Shown: in pieces, positions 46,569 to 58,799 of the stretch
Numbering within the stretch: position 1 is the stretch's first letter
Layout of the letters: each line of letters opens with the position of its first letter
Assembly: GCA_002189035.1 (NCBI GenBank)
Contig: CM007992.1
Span: 2,294,001 to 2,358,000, forward strand
Length of the DNA stretch: 64,000 bases
Direction: 5' to 3'
Source: Utricularia gibba
Lineage: Eukaryota; Streptophyta; Magnoliopsida; Lamiales; Lentibulariaceae
Position numbers and translations under genes: made by a program
The notes under the pieces: model-generated
The model's input: the letters and a program-made list of their open reading frames with translations, nothing else
Database searches by the model: none
What the model was told of the DNA's origin: nothing

Positions 46569-48074
46569 TTAATCTCCCGTCACTGGGGATATTTTCACCT
46601 TCATTCCATTCTTCATCACGAGAACGACGGAGGAGCTCGGCTGAACACGCCACTCATCTCTAAGCACGCGTATCTTGAAACGGCTGATGACGGAGGCGGC
46701 TACGATCTTCGTCTGAATGAAAGAAATGTCTCTACCAATGCAAGTTCTGGGGCCAGCGTTGAAAGCTGGAAACTTGAAAGAGGGAACGCTCAGGATCGTT
46801 CCGGTATCGGAAATCCATCTCTCCGGCTTGAATTCCTGGAAGTCTTCCCCCAGATGGATTGCATTCTTCCCATAGAGAAGAATGAAATCAGTATCTTAGT
46901 GTTCGCCTTCACGTGGTGCCCCGACGGAAGTGTGTCGGAGTTAACCGGCGCTTTGTGGTTTAGCGCTATCGGAGGAAACAGGCGAAGTGTCTCGCAGAGA
47001 GCTGCGTGGAGATAAACTAGATTTCTTATGCTTTCTATGCCGGAGAATCTCCATTTTCCGCTGGGGGAATCCTTAGCTATTTCCCGCCGGATTTTCTCTT
47101 CCTTTTCTGGGTTCTGGTCGATGAGCCAGAAGAGCCACGAGAGAGCAGTGCTGATCGTATCCTTTCCGGCGAACAGAAAACTTAGAGTGGCGTCTCTCCA
47201 AACCTGAGAAGATATTTTGACCGCTTCGTGATTCTGAGCAACGGCTCTTACGTAGCACGCGAACATATCGTGGTCTTCTTCGTCTTCATCAGTCCTGTGT
47301 ATGGTCTTTTCTTCCTTCAGGAGGATGCACTTCTCTATAAACCTGTGAATAAGTTCAATCCCTTCCGTCAGCTTCCTTTCAGTGCCGATATGCAGACGCT
47401 TCTGGAGGGTCCACACTACCTCCGGGACCACGTGTCTCCTCAGAGCTGCCTCCTCCGCGTCTTTGAACGCGCTCAGCTCCGGGAAGTCGCGCAGATCGCT
47501 GCACAGTGACTTGGGGTCGTGGCCTAAAACCATGAGGACCGTACAGTCGAACGCCAGCCTTTGGAATACCTCCTGTAAGTCGAGGCTCCGGCGGTTGGAT
47601 TCTAGGACCTTAATCAGGCCGGACTCCACCTTCCGCCACGTGGTCGTGGCTACAAAGTGCTGGAAACTGAGGTTCGCCATGAAGAACTTGGCCGCTTTCC
47701 TCTGACTCTCCCATGACTCGCCCTCCGCAGCGAATATCCCTTCCCCAGCTCTTGGAAAATCTTCTTGAACTGGGGCCTTTCCCGAAGTTGGTGAAGTTCT
47801 TGGTGAGGATGTAGTTGACGTTGTCGGGATCCGCCGTCACGATCATATGCATGTTGGGGAACCAGCCGCCTTTGAAGTAGGCGGTGCCTCCAGATTCCTC
47901 GACTAGCTCCGTCAGGAAGTTATGGATGCGGTGGGCGTTAAACAGGATTCCTGGCAACATACCGAACACCGGCCAATCGGACGCCACCCGGCTGCTGCCG
48001 AGGAATCCTTTAAAGGGTTTGAATGCGAGGAGGAGGAAGAGGAGCAGGAAAGCAATGACTTCTTGGTACGGCAT
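46569..48074 (-). pseudogene. CYP96A-like cytochrome P450 with three single-base deletions
   Basis: An intronless minus-strand gene starts MPYQEVIAFLLLFLLLAF (membrane anchor), then DWPVFGMLPG and RIHNFLTEL, typical of CYP96 fatty-chain/alkane hydroxylases. The I-helix is FLFAGKDTISTALSW (family A-[AG]-x-D-T-[TS]), the K-helix CETLRLFPP, then FKPERW and the haem loop FNAGPRTCIGRD; the end is VKISPVTGD. Three frameshifts interrupt it, near 47775 (before FKKIFQEL), 47745 (before IFAAEGESW) and 46870 (before EDFQEFKPERW). Each fits loss of one base from a C or G run. The span is 1506 bases; three more would give exactly 503 codons with no other stop. It is thus either a very young pseudogene or a functional gene with assembly errors. 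CYP96A15 makes cuticular secondary alcohols; the role here is inferred. A TATA-like ATTAAATA lies about 45 bases upstream. Confidence 0.9.
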
Positions 48075-49115
48075 TTTTGTGAAGCTCGAAGAATGAAACT
48101 TGTGCTTCCACTAGGGCTATTTAATAACAAGAGACATCATAATTTTACTTCATGATCATCCACCCCTTGCTATCAAAAGCCGCTATCGGTCACGGATCCT
48201 CTGCCTGTGCGATTATCGCACTTCCCAATAAAATAAATCCTAATCCCTCCTTAAACATATATAGATAGGTTATGTGATCCCAATTATGCAAGTGCAGATA
48301 TACTAAACAAAGGACTGCCTAAAACTAACGATAACCAAGAAAAAAGTTGTTAGTTTAGATAGTGTATATCTCTTATAAAAACACAAAATTAAGGGAAGAA
48401 AAATTCACATGTTTGACTGAAAAAAGGATTTTTGAAAATATTAAAAACATTACTAAACAAAAACTCCATAAAATACAAGGGTTTGTTTAAAATCACTGAA
48501 AGCAATGGTCTATGATCCAAACTCCACTATTGTTTTGAGTATATCAAGTTTGACTTTTACTTGCATGAATTTTGAAAGTATAATATTAAAATAGTACTAT
48601 TCGTATTAACAATATAATCAACCACTAATCGAAATTCATTCCACTCTAATAATAACTCATGTTAACTCACACCCAATGCTAACCTATATAACTCATGGTA
48701 GCAGAAATTAGGTTGGAGTATACTTTTCAACAAGCATTGGCACATTGAATGTTAAATCCTCTGACCCAACCTACTATTCTCATCACTTACCCTTTCAGTA
48801 TTCATAATTATAAAACAAATTTAAAAAGGAAAATAATATGGAAGCAAAATTCAATACTAAACACAATGGCATGTGTGGGTAACTTGTGTAAGTCCAATTT
48901 CATCTAAGATGCTTTGTGTTCATACGCAAATAACCCGACTCAAACAAACTAACATCAAACATAGTATATGCAAAAAAATGAATAATTAAAAATCAATATT
49001 CATCTTTGTCTCGTTATTCTCATAAAAAACTCAATCACGGGAGATCTACGTGGGTGACAAGGTCTTTTTGCATCAAACTCGATTTGATGAGAGTCAAGGT
49101 TTGGTCTCCAACCAT
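48075..49115. other. P450 upstream region and AT-rich DNA
   Basis: Promoter of the minus-strand P450 near 48075-48250; otherwise AT-rich, no gene seen. Confidence 0.4.
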
Positions 49116-49295
49116 TAAAGTTGATTTTAAAGGTGGCCACGAGTCTGACTCGTACGTGTTTGAGTCGAGTCAGACGAGTCTGACTTCGACGAGTTTGAGT
49201 CAAGTCAGACGAGTCAAAGTCGAGCCAATTGACTTGATGAGTCCAACCCATCACGAGTTGAATCACCTTGACTCAACTCGTGTACGAGTCAGCAA
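49116..49295. repeat. Cluster of GAGTC/GACTC motifs, possible hAT subterminal region
   Basis: Within about 180 bases the pentamer GAGTC or its complement GACTC occurs more than fifteen times, in both orientations and often as ACGAGTC or GAGTCAGACGAGTC. Dense short motifs in both orientations are typical of transposase-binding subterminal regions of hAT elements. The cluster lies beyond the 3' end of the minus-strand hAT transposase remnant, at a fitting distance. Confidence 0.55.
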
Positions 49296-49789
49296 GCAAT
49301 AATTCCACAAGTATGCAATGAAAAATTATTTATTACCATAGATCATGAAATTCATGATATCATAATTAGAATAGACATCAATAAAAATGTATATTTAACT
49401 AAACATAACTATACTAGTGGTATAATACGCAAGAAGATAGAAGAAAAATGTGTTACCTACGCTTTCCTCAATAGTTTCACAAACATGCAATTCAAAAATA
49501 ATGAACCTTACTACAAAAGATAAAAAATAATGTTAAAAAAAACATCTACTCTATAGAAACATAATCGACATCAAATGGAAAACAAAGGATTTTGAGTAGT
49601 TGCGAGTTAACTAATTTCACCAATCAATTCAAAAAAATATGAACACAAAAAATCAAAACTTTCAAATTTTCCCTCTTCCTTTATCCAAGTTTGGGACTAG
49701 AAGAAATTATCACCGATAGAGTTAAACAATTTTGTTAAGGAAAACAAAGAAAGAAAAACACCACAATATATATTAATTAATAACTTCTA

Positions 49790-52450
49790 CCTATTTATCC
49801 ACTTCTTCATTATCCTCATCATTTGTTGTCAAGTTTTGTAACTTTTGTTCAATTTGCAACCAATCCTTTAAGGATACACAAGCCTCCAAAGTTTTTGGTA
49901 CAAAACACGATCTTTTTACTGTAAGAACTCATCCACTAGCATTGAAAGCACTCTCAGAAGCAACCGTTGAAGTTGGAGGTGTGAGAATATCCTTGGAAAC
50001 CTATGACAAAATCGGATAATGAAAGGACTGATTTTTCTACCAATCAAGTACATCAAAATTTATCCCCCTTGTTGTCATGTAGTTGATGCATTTCATTATA
50101 CAATGCAATCCGACTGGCTCTTGTTCTCATGCTAGAAGAAGCATAAACTTGCACCATAGACTAGTAATCATTTGTGGTTGAAACCACAACATTGTCATTC
50201 TTAACCTTTGATTGACCAAATTTCACAACATCTCCATTAAGATCATAAAACTCATATAAGTGATATAAAGTTGAAAGAGCAGTTTCATGCATATTTTTAG
50301 CACTCAAATTCACACCAACCATGTTAAGAGAATTATAAAAGGGGAAAAATACATTTTGATGCTAACGTTTCAAAGATTGCTTATAATTAGATGCACACGT
50401 TTTCGAAAATAGTTTTGTGATACAAATGTTTCTGTTTTTATTCAAATTCAGTACAAACGTTTCAAAATATATCATTTTGGTACAAACGTTAAATATTATA
50501 TTATTTTTCAAATATCAACATTTTTTAAAACATTGTTTAAATACATACGTTATTTAAAAAAGTTAAAAAACAATACAAACGTTTTTTCACACATACTTTT
50601 TGATACCAAAGTTAAATCAATACGATTCTACATCTGTACAATAAATTTATGATTCAAATAAGAATGATATAAGAAGATGAATCTAAAATTACTATCAATA
50701 AAACTCAGAATCTGAGAACACCGACTCAGAGTCAAGAGGGTGATGAGCTACTAAACAAGGAAGATCGTGATGGGTCAAGAGGGCGACGGGTCAACAATAA
50801 GGGTGGCTTGTGGTAGATCGTGATGGCTAACAAAAATCAGAGGATTTCATCATGGTGGCTAACAATAATTGTAACCCTAATTACATTGCATTTCTCAATT
50901 TGGGAATGAGCCATCTAAATATATGTACTGAAATAAAAGCCTATTAATAAATGTTTGTTCTCATAATGCAGGTGTTAAAAGGTATGTTTTTATTTAAAAG
51001 ATTAAATTATAAACGTACGTACCAAAATTTTTTTTCAAAAAATGTTGGTATTGAAGATATATTATTTTTCAAAACATTAGTTTCAAAATAAAAATTTTGA
51101 AAACATTCGTATGTAAAATCTATAAAATTAGATAATGTATGTATCAAAAATCACATTATACAAACGTTAGTATAGAATTATATGTTTTTTGTAAAACATT
51201 TGTATTGAAACAAAACGTAGCCCAATTATAAAATGCACAATAAACATTCGAACCAGCAAGTAAACCTAATCCTTTAACTCGAGGATCAATCATGTTCTCT
51301 ACTAGCAACAATGAAGGAATAGGATCATAATATTTCAAAAATTTTGGAATCATTTTTTGAATAATACAATCAAAAAAATCATCATTATAATATTCTTCAA
51401 ATAACAAAGTAATACTAATCAAAGCTGGGAGTACCAAGTGAATAGTAGGATAATGCACACCACTAAATAACAATGTATAATGATTGAAAATAGAAAGGAA
51501 ATCAACAAAAACCTCAAATTTATCAAAATCAGCATCAACTTTCAGTCTAAGTCATCATGCATAGCTATAAATGTTTCAATAACTTGTCTATATGGAAAAA
51601 AAATATCGAAGCATATCAAAAGTAGAATTCCATCTAATGGGTAAATCATGTTTTAAAGTTTTAAATGGAATATTATTAACTTCACACAAACGTTTAAAAG
51701 CTGTTTTTTTAACACTAGAAATTTTTAACACATTAACTAACTTGTGCACAGAACTAAGTAAAGTATTAATTTCAGGAATTTGCAAAGCATCTTGAACACA
51801 AATTTAGAATGTGACATGCACATGTAAAATGAAATAAAGCACCAACCAACATAGGATTTGTGGAAGTTTTCGGACATTTGATAGCACTCCAACTATTAGA
51901 TGCATTATCAAGAGTAATAGAGAAAATACGATCAAGTATAGCATATTCATGACATATATCAGTAATTAAAACAACAATACGTGCACCAATATGAGGATGA
52001 TCGCAAGGTCAAAACCCAAGGATTCTCTTCTCAATGACCCAATCAGAATTAATCCCAACTATCAATTGTCAAACAAAACTTGCATTTAATTGATTGAGAT
52101 AGAGAAATCAAAAGTGCTTTTCGCTCATGGAATTATTCTAAACAAATTCTAACAACCTTTCTTCTAGAAAAAGGAACAAATTGAGGCTGCATTCTATTTG
52201 TAAAAAAATTCATAATAAATGGATTATCAACTTCTGAAAAAGGTTTTTCACAAGCAATTAAAGCAAGTACATAATCAACTTGAGCCATATTTAAGTCAAA
52301 TGTAAATTTGGAACTAATACAACCATCAACAACATGCAATTTTAATTGTCTATGATTTGAAGTATCTCGATCAGAATGTTTGTTCTTAATATGACGTAAA
52401 AAATTGAAAGCAACACCACTTTTACCATGCTAATACGAAATTGAACAATA
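49790..52450 (-). pseudogene. hAT transposase remnant, copy 1
   Basis: Minus-strand order: the end of a BED-type zinc finger (GKSGVAFNFLRHIKNKH at about 52430-52380), LHVVDGCISSKFTFDLNMAQ and CKFCLTIDSWD-F. Then VKKTAFKRLCEVNNIPFKTL and LPIRWNSTFDMLRYF at about 51600, the VLPALISITLLFEEYY and MIDPRVKGLGLLAG blocks at 51430-51260, and the dimerisation region with ASESAFSA-like and LEACVSLKDWLQIEQK at 49980-49840. Stops and frameshifts occur throughout, and an 883-bp element (50341-51223) is nested in it. The related copy at 62737-64000 is better preserved. Confidence 0.85.
50341..51223. mobile_element. MULE-type MITE nested in the hAT remnant
   Basis: An 883-bp non-coding insertion starts GGGGAAAAATACATTTTGAT and ends ...CAAAACGTAGCCC, with a perfect 10-bp direct repeat AATTATAAAA on both sides (50331-50340, 51224-51233). 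9-10-bp duplications are characteristic of Mutator-like elements. Both ends carry inverted arrays of ACAAACGTTT-type words spaced 30-45 bases. Removing the insert and one duplication restores a continuous hAT reading (CAFYN followed by SLNMVGVNLSAKNM), confirming the boundaries. Confidence 0.85.
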
Positions 52451-52457
52451 CTTATAG

Positions 52458-53634
52458 TGATAAACGAAAAATTTTGCAATGTCATTAAATGCAAATCTTC
52501 TTATCAAATAAATTTATAACCTAATATACCTTCAAGCATAAAACAATTATGAGCATAGTGATTAGGGTCGAACACGAAGAGCAGGTGCTTGTGAAGTGAT
52601 GAGTTAAAGCATGAAACTAGTGTCACGTTGGTAAAATTTGGCCTTAGTTAGGAATAAGACAGAACTACGATGGAATGCAGTAAAGAAAACTAACAAGTTT
52701 TGGGATTCGGTAGAGTCTGGAATGGAATGGGTGATGCCTTGGAACTCTTAGGGAATGTATGCCAATCACTAAGCAAGCTCACCTAAATCATAAATCATAC
52801 AACTAACTCACAAGATGTAGGTCTACCCGGATTCTTGTTTTTCCCCCTAATCTTTGGTCTACCTCTAGTTAGGGTTGTTAAGCTGGATTTTACTACTTCC
52901 CCCTCCTGGATCTATCTTGGTTTGTTAGGGAAGTGGTGTGATTTATGGTTGATTAGGTCTAAGGATGGATTAGCATGATTCTCCCATTTTTACCATAAGG
53001 CACTTCCATAAATGCTTAGCCACTCATGATAAGGTAAAGGAAAACGTTTTCATAGCATATCCTAAGCAACATCCTTGCTTTAAAGCTAAACAAGAACAGG
53101 CAATATATAGTAGAAGTGGAAAAGACAATTTGTTCGCTCAGGAAATCCAAATCTAGTCTTAGCTAGGAATAGTAAACATGAAGAACGAAAATAAATTCTC
53201 AAAGAGAAGTTGTGTTCTTCTAGTTCGTCGTTCCTCTCCTTCTTCTTCCTCCAGAAAAATCTCCAGAAACTTATCGTGAGTCTCCAATGAGAGATCCACC
53301 TCCTCTCTCCAACTTTTCCTCTTTTTGTCTGAAATCTCCTTTTTTTTCCTCCTCGTATTTTGTGTGTACCACTTTTCAGGCTTGTGGACTCATCTTCTGT
53401 CACTACACTGTGCATATTCGACTTATTGGGATTTGTGTTGCGACCTGTACTGCATTGCTAAAAGAAGATTATGAGTTGTTTGGGACTAAATCGTAATTTA
53501 ATCCCAACTAAGACTAAAATAACATAAATACGGTAGTTTGTGCAAAAATATAGAACTTGACAGTAAAATCTGATTTTTGTAGCACAATATGAGTAATTTT
53601 CATACATTCAATCACTCAAAAATATGTGTTATCA
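52458..53634. mobile_element. Solo LTR, family Y, copy 1
   Basis: A 1177-bp unit begins TGATAAACGAAAAATTTT and ends ATATGTGTTATCA, nearly identical in layout to 59801-60969. Shared blocks include CCCCCTCCTGGATCTATC, GGGTCTACCCG-like and TGGGATTTGTGTTGC. TG...CA termini with inner TGATA/TATCA symmetry fit an LTR. Flanks are TATAG and TATTA, so any target duplication is imperfect. It lies at the N-terminal side of the hAT remnant. Open frames inside (for example 53287-53496) recur in degraded form in copy 2 and are not a known protein. Confidence 0.75.
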
Positions 53635-54109
53635 TATTATGCTACAACGACATTAGACTTGTCCTCAAGTCCTAACTAAGACTAAAAGGAGCTAGCAATT
53701 GAGGTATATAGGACAAAATATTTAGATTTCTAAGGAATCGAATCGGGAATATCCTAAGTTGAATATTAACACAAAATTTGAGTCTTGTATAGATATGAAT
53801 TTAATTTATTGATTTTAATATAGTTTGGAAAAAAAATCACTCTCTCCATATATTGATTACTAATTTAGGTTTAGATTTTCAATTCCCAACAAATGGTATT
53901 ACTTAAATTGCTGCCAAATAAATCTAATATTTAGTTCAATTCCTAAAAAATAATCCTACCTGTTTACTGTCTTTAAAATCAGTTGGTTATAAGAAAGTTC
54001 ATAATGTTTTTATATATTTAAAAACATTTCAGACAAATTAATTCAAAGATAAACTTGAGAATGATGGGATTGATGAAAGTGATTGAATCGAAATAACCTC
54101 ATAAAAAAA
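53635..54109. other. AT-rich spacer, no gene seen
   Basis: Contains CCTAACTAAGACTAAAAGG, close to a word inside the neighbouring LTR (AACTAAGACTAAAAT), so it may include further LTR-derived sequence. Otherwise unassigned. Confidence 0.35.
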
Positions 54110-54925
54110 GATTTATAGTGAATGAAACAATGCAAATCAAATGGAGAGTTTGGAAAAATTTATGGCAATTGAAACATGAAAAGACTCTTGACCTGATATG
54201 CACAATTGCAACTTGGCAGTATTGCCTCTTCATGATACATCATAATTGTTACATGTCTCTCGAACAACCACCCACCTATTTTTTCAAGAACACTCTTTTC
54301 CCAACTATAAAGCTTTTCTTTTACTTCTTTAAATTTTCACGCTTCAAGATTAATATCTTTGTGTATTTTGTTATTGCAGATGAATGGTGAAAAATATTCG
54401 GACAAAGTGCTCCAAAATTGCAAAGGTTGCTATTCGAATTTTTGGCCACAGAAACTCTACTACAGGTTGTGAAAGAAATTGGAGCTATTTTGATCAAGTG
54501 CATGCTAAAAGAAGGAATATGTTGGAGTACACAAGATTAAATGATTTAGTTTTCATTCATTACAATCTTAAACTTAAAGAAACATGTGTCTCTGCATTAT
54601 ACTATAAGATAACTTATGAAAAAAAAGATTGTGATCGCATTAATATTGACATGTTTGATGAAACAAGTTGTTGGATTACCGATGAAAAAATGATTTATGA
54701 CGATTTGGATATGAAATTCAAGCTCAACGATATTCAAGTGTTAAATCATATTTAAAAGGTATCGTGATATATGATAGTGTGCTTAAAATGTAAGTGTGTT
54801 ATAGAATTAAATGTTGTTTGTTATTCGCAAGATTTAGAGGATGATGATGGTGCGTCTCTTTCAACATTTGATGCCCATGATGATATGAATGACAACGATA
54901 ATGATGCTTTTATATTATGATTCTT
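54110..54925 (+). pseudogene. hAT transposase C-terminal remnant (different family)
   Basis: The plus-strand frame 54384-54755 contains the hAT dimerisation block IAKVAIRIFGHRNSTTGCERNWSYFDQVHAKRRNMLEYTRLNDLVFIHYN (family: ILSQTxSSSGCERNWSxFxxIHxKxRNRLxxxRLxDLVYVxYN), seen here in one frame. DLEDDDGASL and an acidic tail follow to about 54920. Upstream, ADEW and a FLATET-like frame show frameshifts. The hAT family differs from the two minus-strand copies in this window. Confidence 0.85.
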
Positions 54926-55689
54926 TCTTGAAGTTTGAACTCAAAGGAGCATTTTCATAAATCCTCCAAATCAACATTCACTAGAATTTGTTTTATCATT
55001 AGCCACAAGCTAAGCCCTTTTTTGCCATTGAAAAAAAAGCTGTCATTTTATTTTTGAAAACTATAATTTATGTTATAATTTTTCACATGATTTTAATTGA
55101 ACCGCTTCAAGCAGATCCAATCACTTGATGTGTAAACCATGGTCCCTTCAATGCAGATAACTCTGCCCTTGACCATTTGGGTAGTACCCAACTGACCACC
55201 GATCACATGCTCCGTGAGATTAATGTTGATGCGTCGCTTCACAATAAATACTCAAGAACAGTCATTTAAACACGGTTTGCCCTAAAGAAGAAAGACATGT
55301 GTCACAAACTCCACATGCTTTTCCAATTTTAGTATTTATGAAAATGACGTGAAGTGTGAAACGCGCTTCATTAATTCAAAAAAGTATAAAACTATACTAT
55401 ACAATTTTAGATTATTCGCTACCTTCGTTCATAATAATAAGTTTTCGTTTTCAACGTGAAAGAATTATTCTTATCATAAAGCTTGAGCAAGTAACGGGAA
55501 ATACTTTAAATGTTGTAGTAACAACAAAAAAAAAAACAAAAAAAAACCACATGATTTTAAAACCTAAAAGTATTTTAAAACTTCCCAGGACTAGATAAAT
55601 GTGTTACCTAGTTATAGATACACACTTAGGTATTGAAAAAAAATGGGCAATCATGATTGCTAATCATGTTAAACCAAGCAAATTTATGA
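54926..55689. other. No gene seen
   Basis: A balanced patch at 55100-55330 has no readable domain. The rest is AT-rich. Confidence 0.35.
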
Positions 55690-55959
55690 ATGGCTAAACT
55701 TGACAAGACTTTGATGGTATAGTCTGTGTGACTTTTTCGTAACTTCTACTTAAATCATAAGTAGGAGTTATTAGATAATTAAATGACAAATAAGTAGTAG
55801 TAGTTTGTAGTGTACTGTTTAAACAATAAATAGTTGAAAGTAGACTATAAATAAGTATAATTAGATAACAAATTATGTTTATACACTTATTTGTTCATAT
55901 CAAATACCATATGTTTTTTATATTAAAGATAATGTATTGAAATGAGAAACATAACTTGC

Positions 55960-57190
55960 AAGAGTTCGTTACATTACGTTCTTCTTCTGTTATAAGCTGC
56001 CCATAACTCATCCACAATAGATTCTCATAGAATATCAATGAGTTGGTCCATACTCTCATCATCATTTTCTTCTTCAAGATCAACATCCTCTTCACCACAC
56101 TCTTCGTCTTGGAAGTTCGACAATTGAGAGCCATCATCATTTGTGTTAACATGATACAACCAATTATGAATGACCATTATGGCTCCAACCATTCTGCTTA
56201 AATTTCATATTTGTTGCTACATCATTTACCATATGAAACATTTTCTTCCAAACACCAAAACACCTTTCAATAACACATTGAAGACTAGAATGTCGATGGT
56301 TAAATCATTCGTGCTTATTCTTGTAACCTCATTGAGTACGTTAACGAAAGTCTAGTAGATGATACCTCTCACGTCAATATGGTGTCATAAAGCTTGTTGT
56401 AATCTCAAAAACTGCACCGACAACATAATACTAACTTGTAGGAATAGTTGGAAAGTTGAGGCTTGGCTTGCTCAGGCAGTTTCGTAGAATTCTACTACCA
56501 TAGCTTATACCTTTATAATCAGCCATAATATACGTGAATCGCATATCAAAGTCACAAATAGCCAAAATATTTTGAGTAGGGCATCCTTTTACATCTAATG
56601 AAACACACCATCTCATTTTGGGGAACATAAGCCTTAATATGGCTACCATTTATAGTGCCGATGCAGTTCCTAAAATATGAATATTTAGAGCTATTCATGA
56701 AACATGATGAACTTGGTGTTGTCATACTTTGGGGTAATCAAATCCTTTGCCATCCTATTGCACGCCTTAAGCACATTGTGAAATGCAGTATGAATGATGT
56801 CTCTTCCCAGAACAAAGCACTCTTGTAAACTAGAATAACCTTCTCTTTTGCCCATTGTATGTAAAAAGATATTGACTTCATGATAGGGACATATGTGTGC
56901 CTCTAAGACATACTCATTGACGAGCAACTCACAAAATCTTAGGAAGATTTTGTGAGTATACACAACTCAAAGTATGCTTCTATTATGTCCATGAAGCATT
57001 GATAATAGCAAAACCTATCCACATGTGGCTCAATCGTAAATTGGTTGCTTAACCAAATATTGTTCATAATAATCTTGAAGAAGTTTCATTTGACACATTT
57101 GTTTTGCAATGAATTTAGCCCTTTGACATCTGCTGCTCCCTCTTCATCGTCTGAAAAATCATCATATGGAGGATTGGAGGTAGATGCCAT
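55960..57190 (-). pseudogene. PIF/Harbinger (HARBI1/ALP1-like) transposase remnant
   Basis: The start is at 57190 (MASTSNPPYDDFSDDEEGAA). Following the minus strand: VLKACNRMAKDLITPKYDN, NCIGTINGSHIKA (family: CIGAIDGTHI; the catalytic Asp reads Asn), MRWCVSLDVKGCPTQNILAICDFDMRFTYIMADYKGISYGSRIL and NPSLNFP-like. Then comes RHSSLQCVIERCFGVWKKMF (family: RHSSLRNVIERxFGVLKxRF) and an acidic C-terminus with DQLIDIL and VDELWAAYNRRRT. Several stops. The full domain order can be followed, so this is the best preserved transposase in the window. Confidence 0.88.
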
Positions 57191-57250
57191 ACCATGAAGA
57201 TTTAGGTTTAGGTAGAATTTTGAACCACAACCTTAGTATTTATAAATTCA

Positions 57251-57475
57251 CAATTTGTATTTTCTCGAATCTCGAGGTTCAATCTGAAAAATCTTGAGGT
57301 GAAAAAACAAGCTCTCAATGTTTGTGTTTTCTCAAATTTTGAGGTTCAATCTGACAAATCCTGAGGCGAAAAAACAATCTCCCAATGTTTGTGTTTTCTC
57401 GAATCTTAAAATTCAATCTGAAAAATCTGAAGGTTAAAATACAAGCTCTCAATGTTCATATAGATTTTTCAAAAT
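57251..57475. repeat. ~75-bp tandem repeat between the two genes of element A
   Basis: Three units carry TTTGTRTTTTCTCRAATYT, GGTTCAATCTGA and AAAAAACAAGCTCTCAATG, at about 57256, 57331 and 57405. The word TTTGTGTTTTCTCAAAT is also in the ~108-bp repeat of element B (36585-36870), which lies in the same place between transposase and ORF1. Confidence 0.8.
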
Positions 57476-57899
57476 GCATGAAGATTAATGCAAAACAAAC
57501 CACACGAAAATAAAACACTAAGTATTATAGTTCAATATCCTAATGAAAAACAAGAAAGACAATGTTCAATTCAAAATACAATACATATCTAGAGAAACTT
57601 TGATGGAGAAATAGTGTCAGACCTTGTTCTGGAGACACCATTAAATTTCGAGCTAAAACCAACATGTTCTTCGGCCTCTTGTTTGATGAACTTGCACTAA
57701 TTTTCGGGTTTGGTCAAGGACATAAAAACCTCTTGGATGTGTCTATATTTGAATAATTTTAGGGCATTCATGTAGGTTTATTACCATTTTGAATGGTAGT
57801 GGTGTGGTTAAGGAGCTAAACACACTTGTCAATCGAAAATCTCAAAGCTTCTATTCTCTCTATTCCAATGTTCAGAGAAGCAGCAGTCATTACCTCTGA

Positions 57900-58655
57900 T
57901 GACTCTGCAATTCAATAACTATTGCTCCCTTTTGAAGCTCTTTTCCTTTTTGGATTCATCACCCGACGACTACTCTGAACCGGAGTTGTCTCCTTAGAAT
58001 ATAGAGCTCTTATCTCAGGTGGTGTGTGCATTGTTTCAAATAGCTGAGAAAATTCATCTGCATCAAATGTATCTTCAGGTGAAAGTAGATGATTCATTGT
58101 CAAATAGATGAATATCTGTAGTTGATGCAAATTGCTTTACAGCATAATGTATAATTGGATCAAGTATTTGAGCTAATAACACTTGATGTGGAGGTTTTTT
58201 ATCTTCAAACTTTTTGAAAGTTCGATTTTTTTGAAAGGAAACACAAAGACCAGTTTCATATTGATAGAATAAAAATAACATATGTTCATAAAAGTTCATT
58301 TCAAGTAAAGAAAACTTATATAAGTACGATCAACCCACCATTGTTGATCCATATTTATAGTCCTATTTAGATGAAATCTCATACCACACTTATCAGCCAA
58401 TTTTTTTCAAAGTGTCTATTTGGTGCGAAGCTCATTGTGGTAATTCTTGACGCACTCTATGTCATAGTCGGTTTGACATTTTTGGTTGATAGCGTTCTTT
58501 ATGTTCTCCCAATCAATAGGTCTAAAAGTTGTTAGTCGGTTACGTTTCTCAATCTCATTAATCATTCCTTCCAACATAACATAAGTTCTATTAATATCCC
58601 ACTTGGCTCCTATATGCTTTCTCTTAATTGGAACTTTGCCCTTGTTATTTTTCAT
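57900..58655 (-). pseudogene. Myb/SANT-like ORF1 of element A
   Basis: Minus-strand frames 58655-58416 (KHIGAKWDINRTYVMLEGM, RLTTFRPIDWENIKNAINQKCQTDYDIECVKNYHNEL) show a Myb/SANT-like helix set (family: W-xx-xxRxLLExxxxxxxxGxRxxxxFxxxxWxxIxxxF). 58299-58075 (FKKFEDKKPP, ILDPIIHYA) and 58130-57912 (MHTPPEIRALYSKETTPVQS, RRVMNPKRKRASKGSNSY) supply the C-terminal part with a basic cluster. Frameshifts separate the parts. The role in intact elements is to assist the transposase in DNA binding and nuclear import. Confidence 0.7.
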
Positions 58656-58799
58656 ATGTGAAAGAAAGCATCATCAAAATTGAATAGAATTAATCTAGTT
58701 TTGCAAAATAACACGAATGCAACTTAAATTGGTATGAATCTAAGGATGTAGTCTTCAGCTTAAAATGCTAATTAATTACCTTACTTGAACACATTCGCA

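Noticed and set aside
47228-48155. Several long plus-strand open frames opposite the P450
   Set aside because: They are antisense shadows of the GC-rich P450 coding strand; none has a domain.
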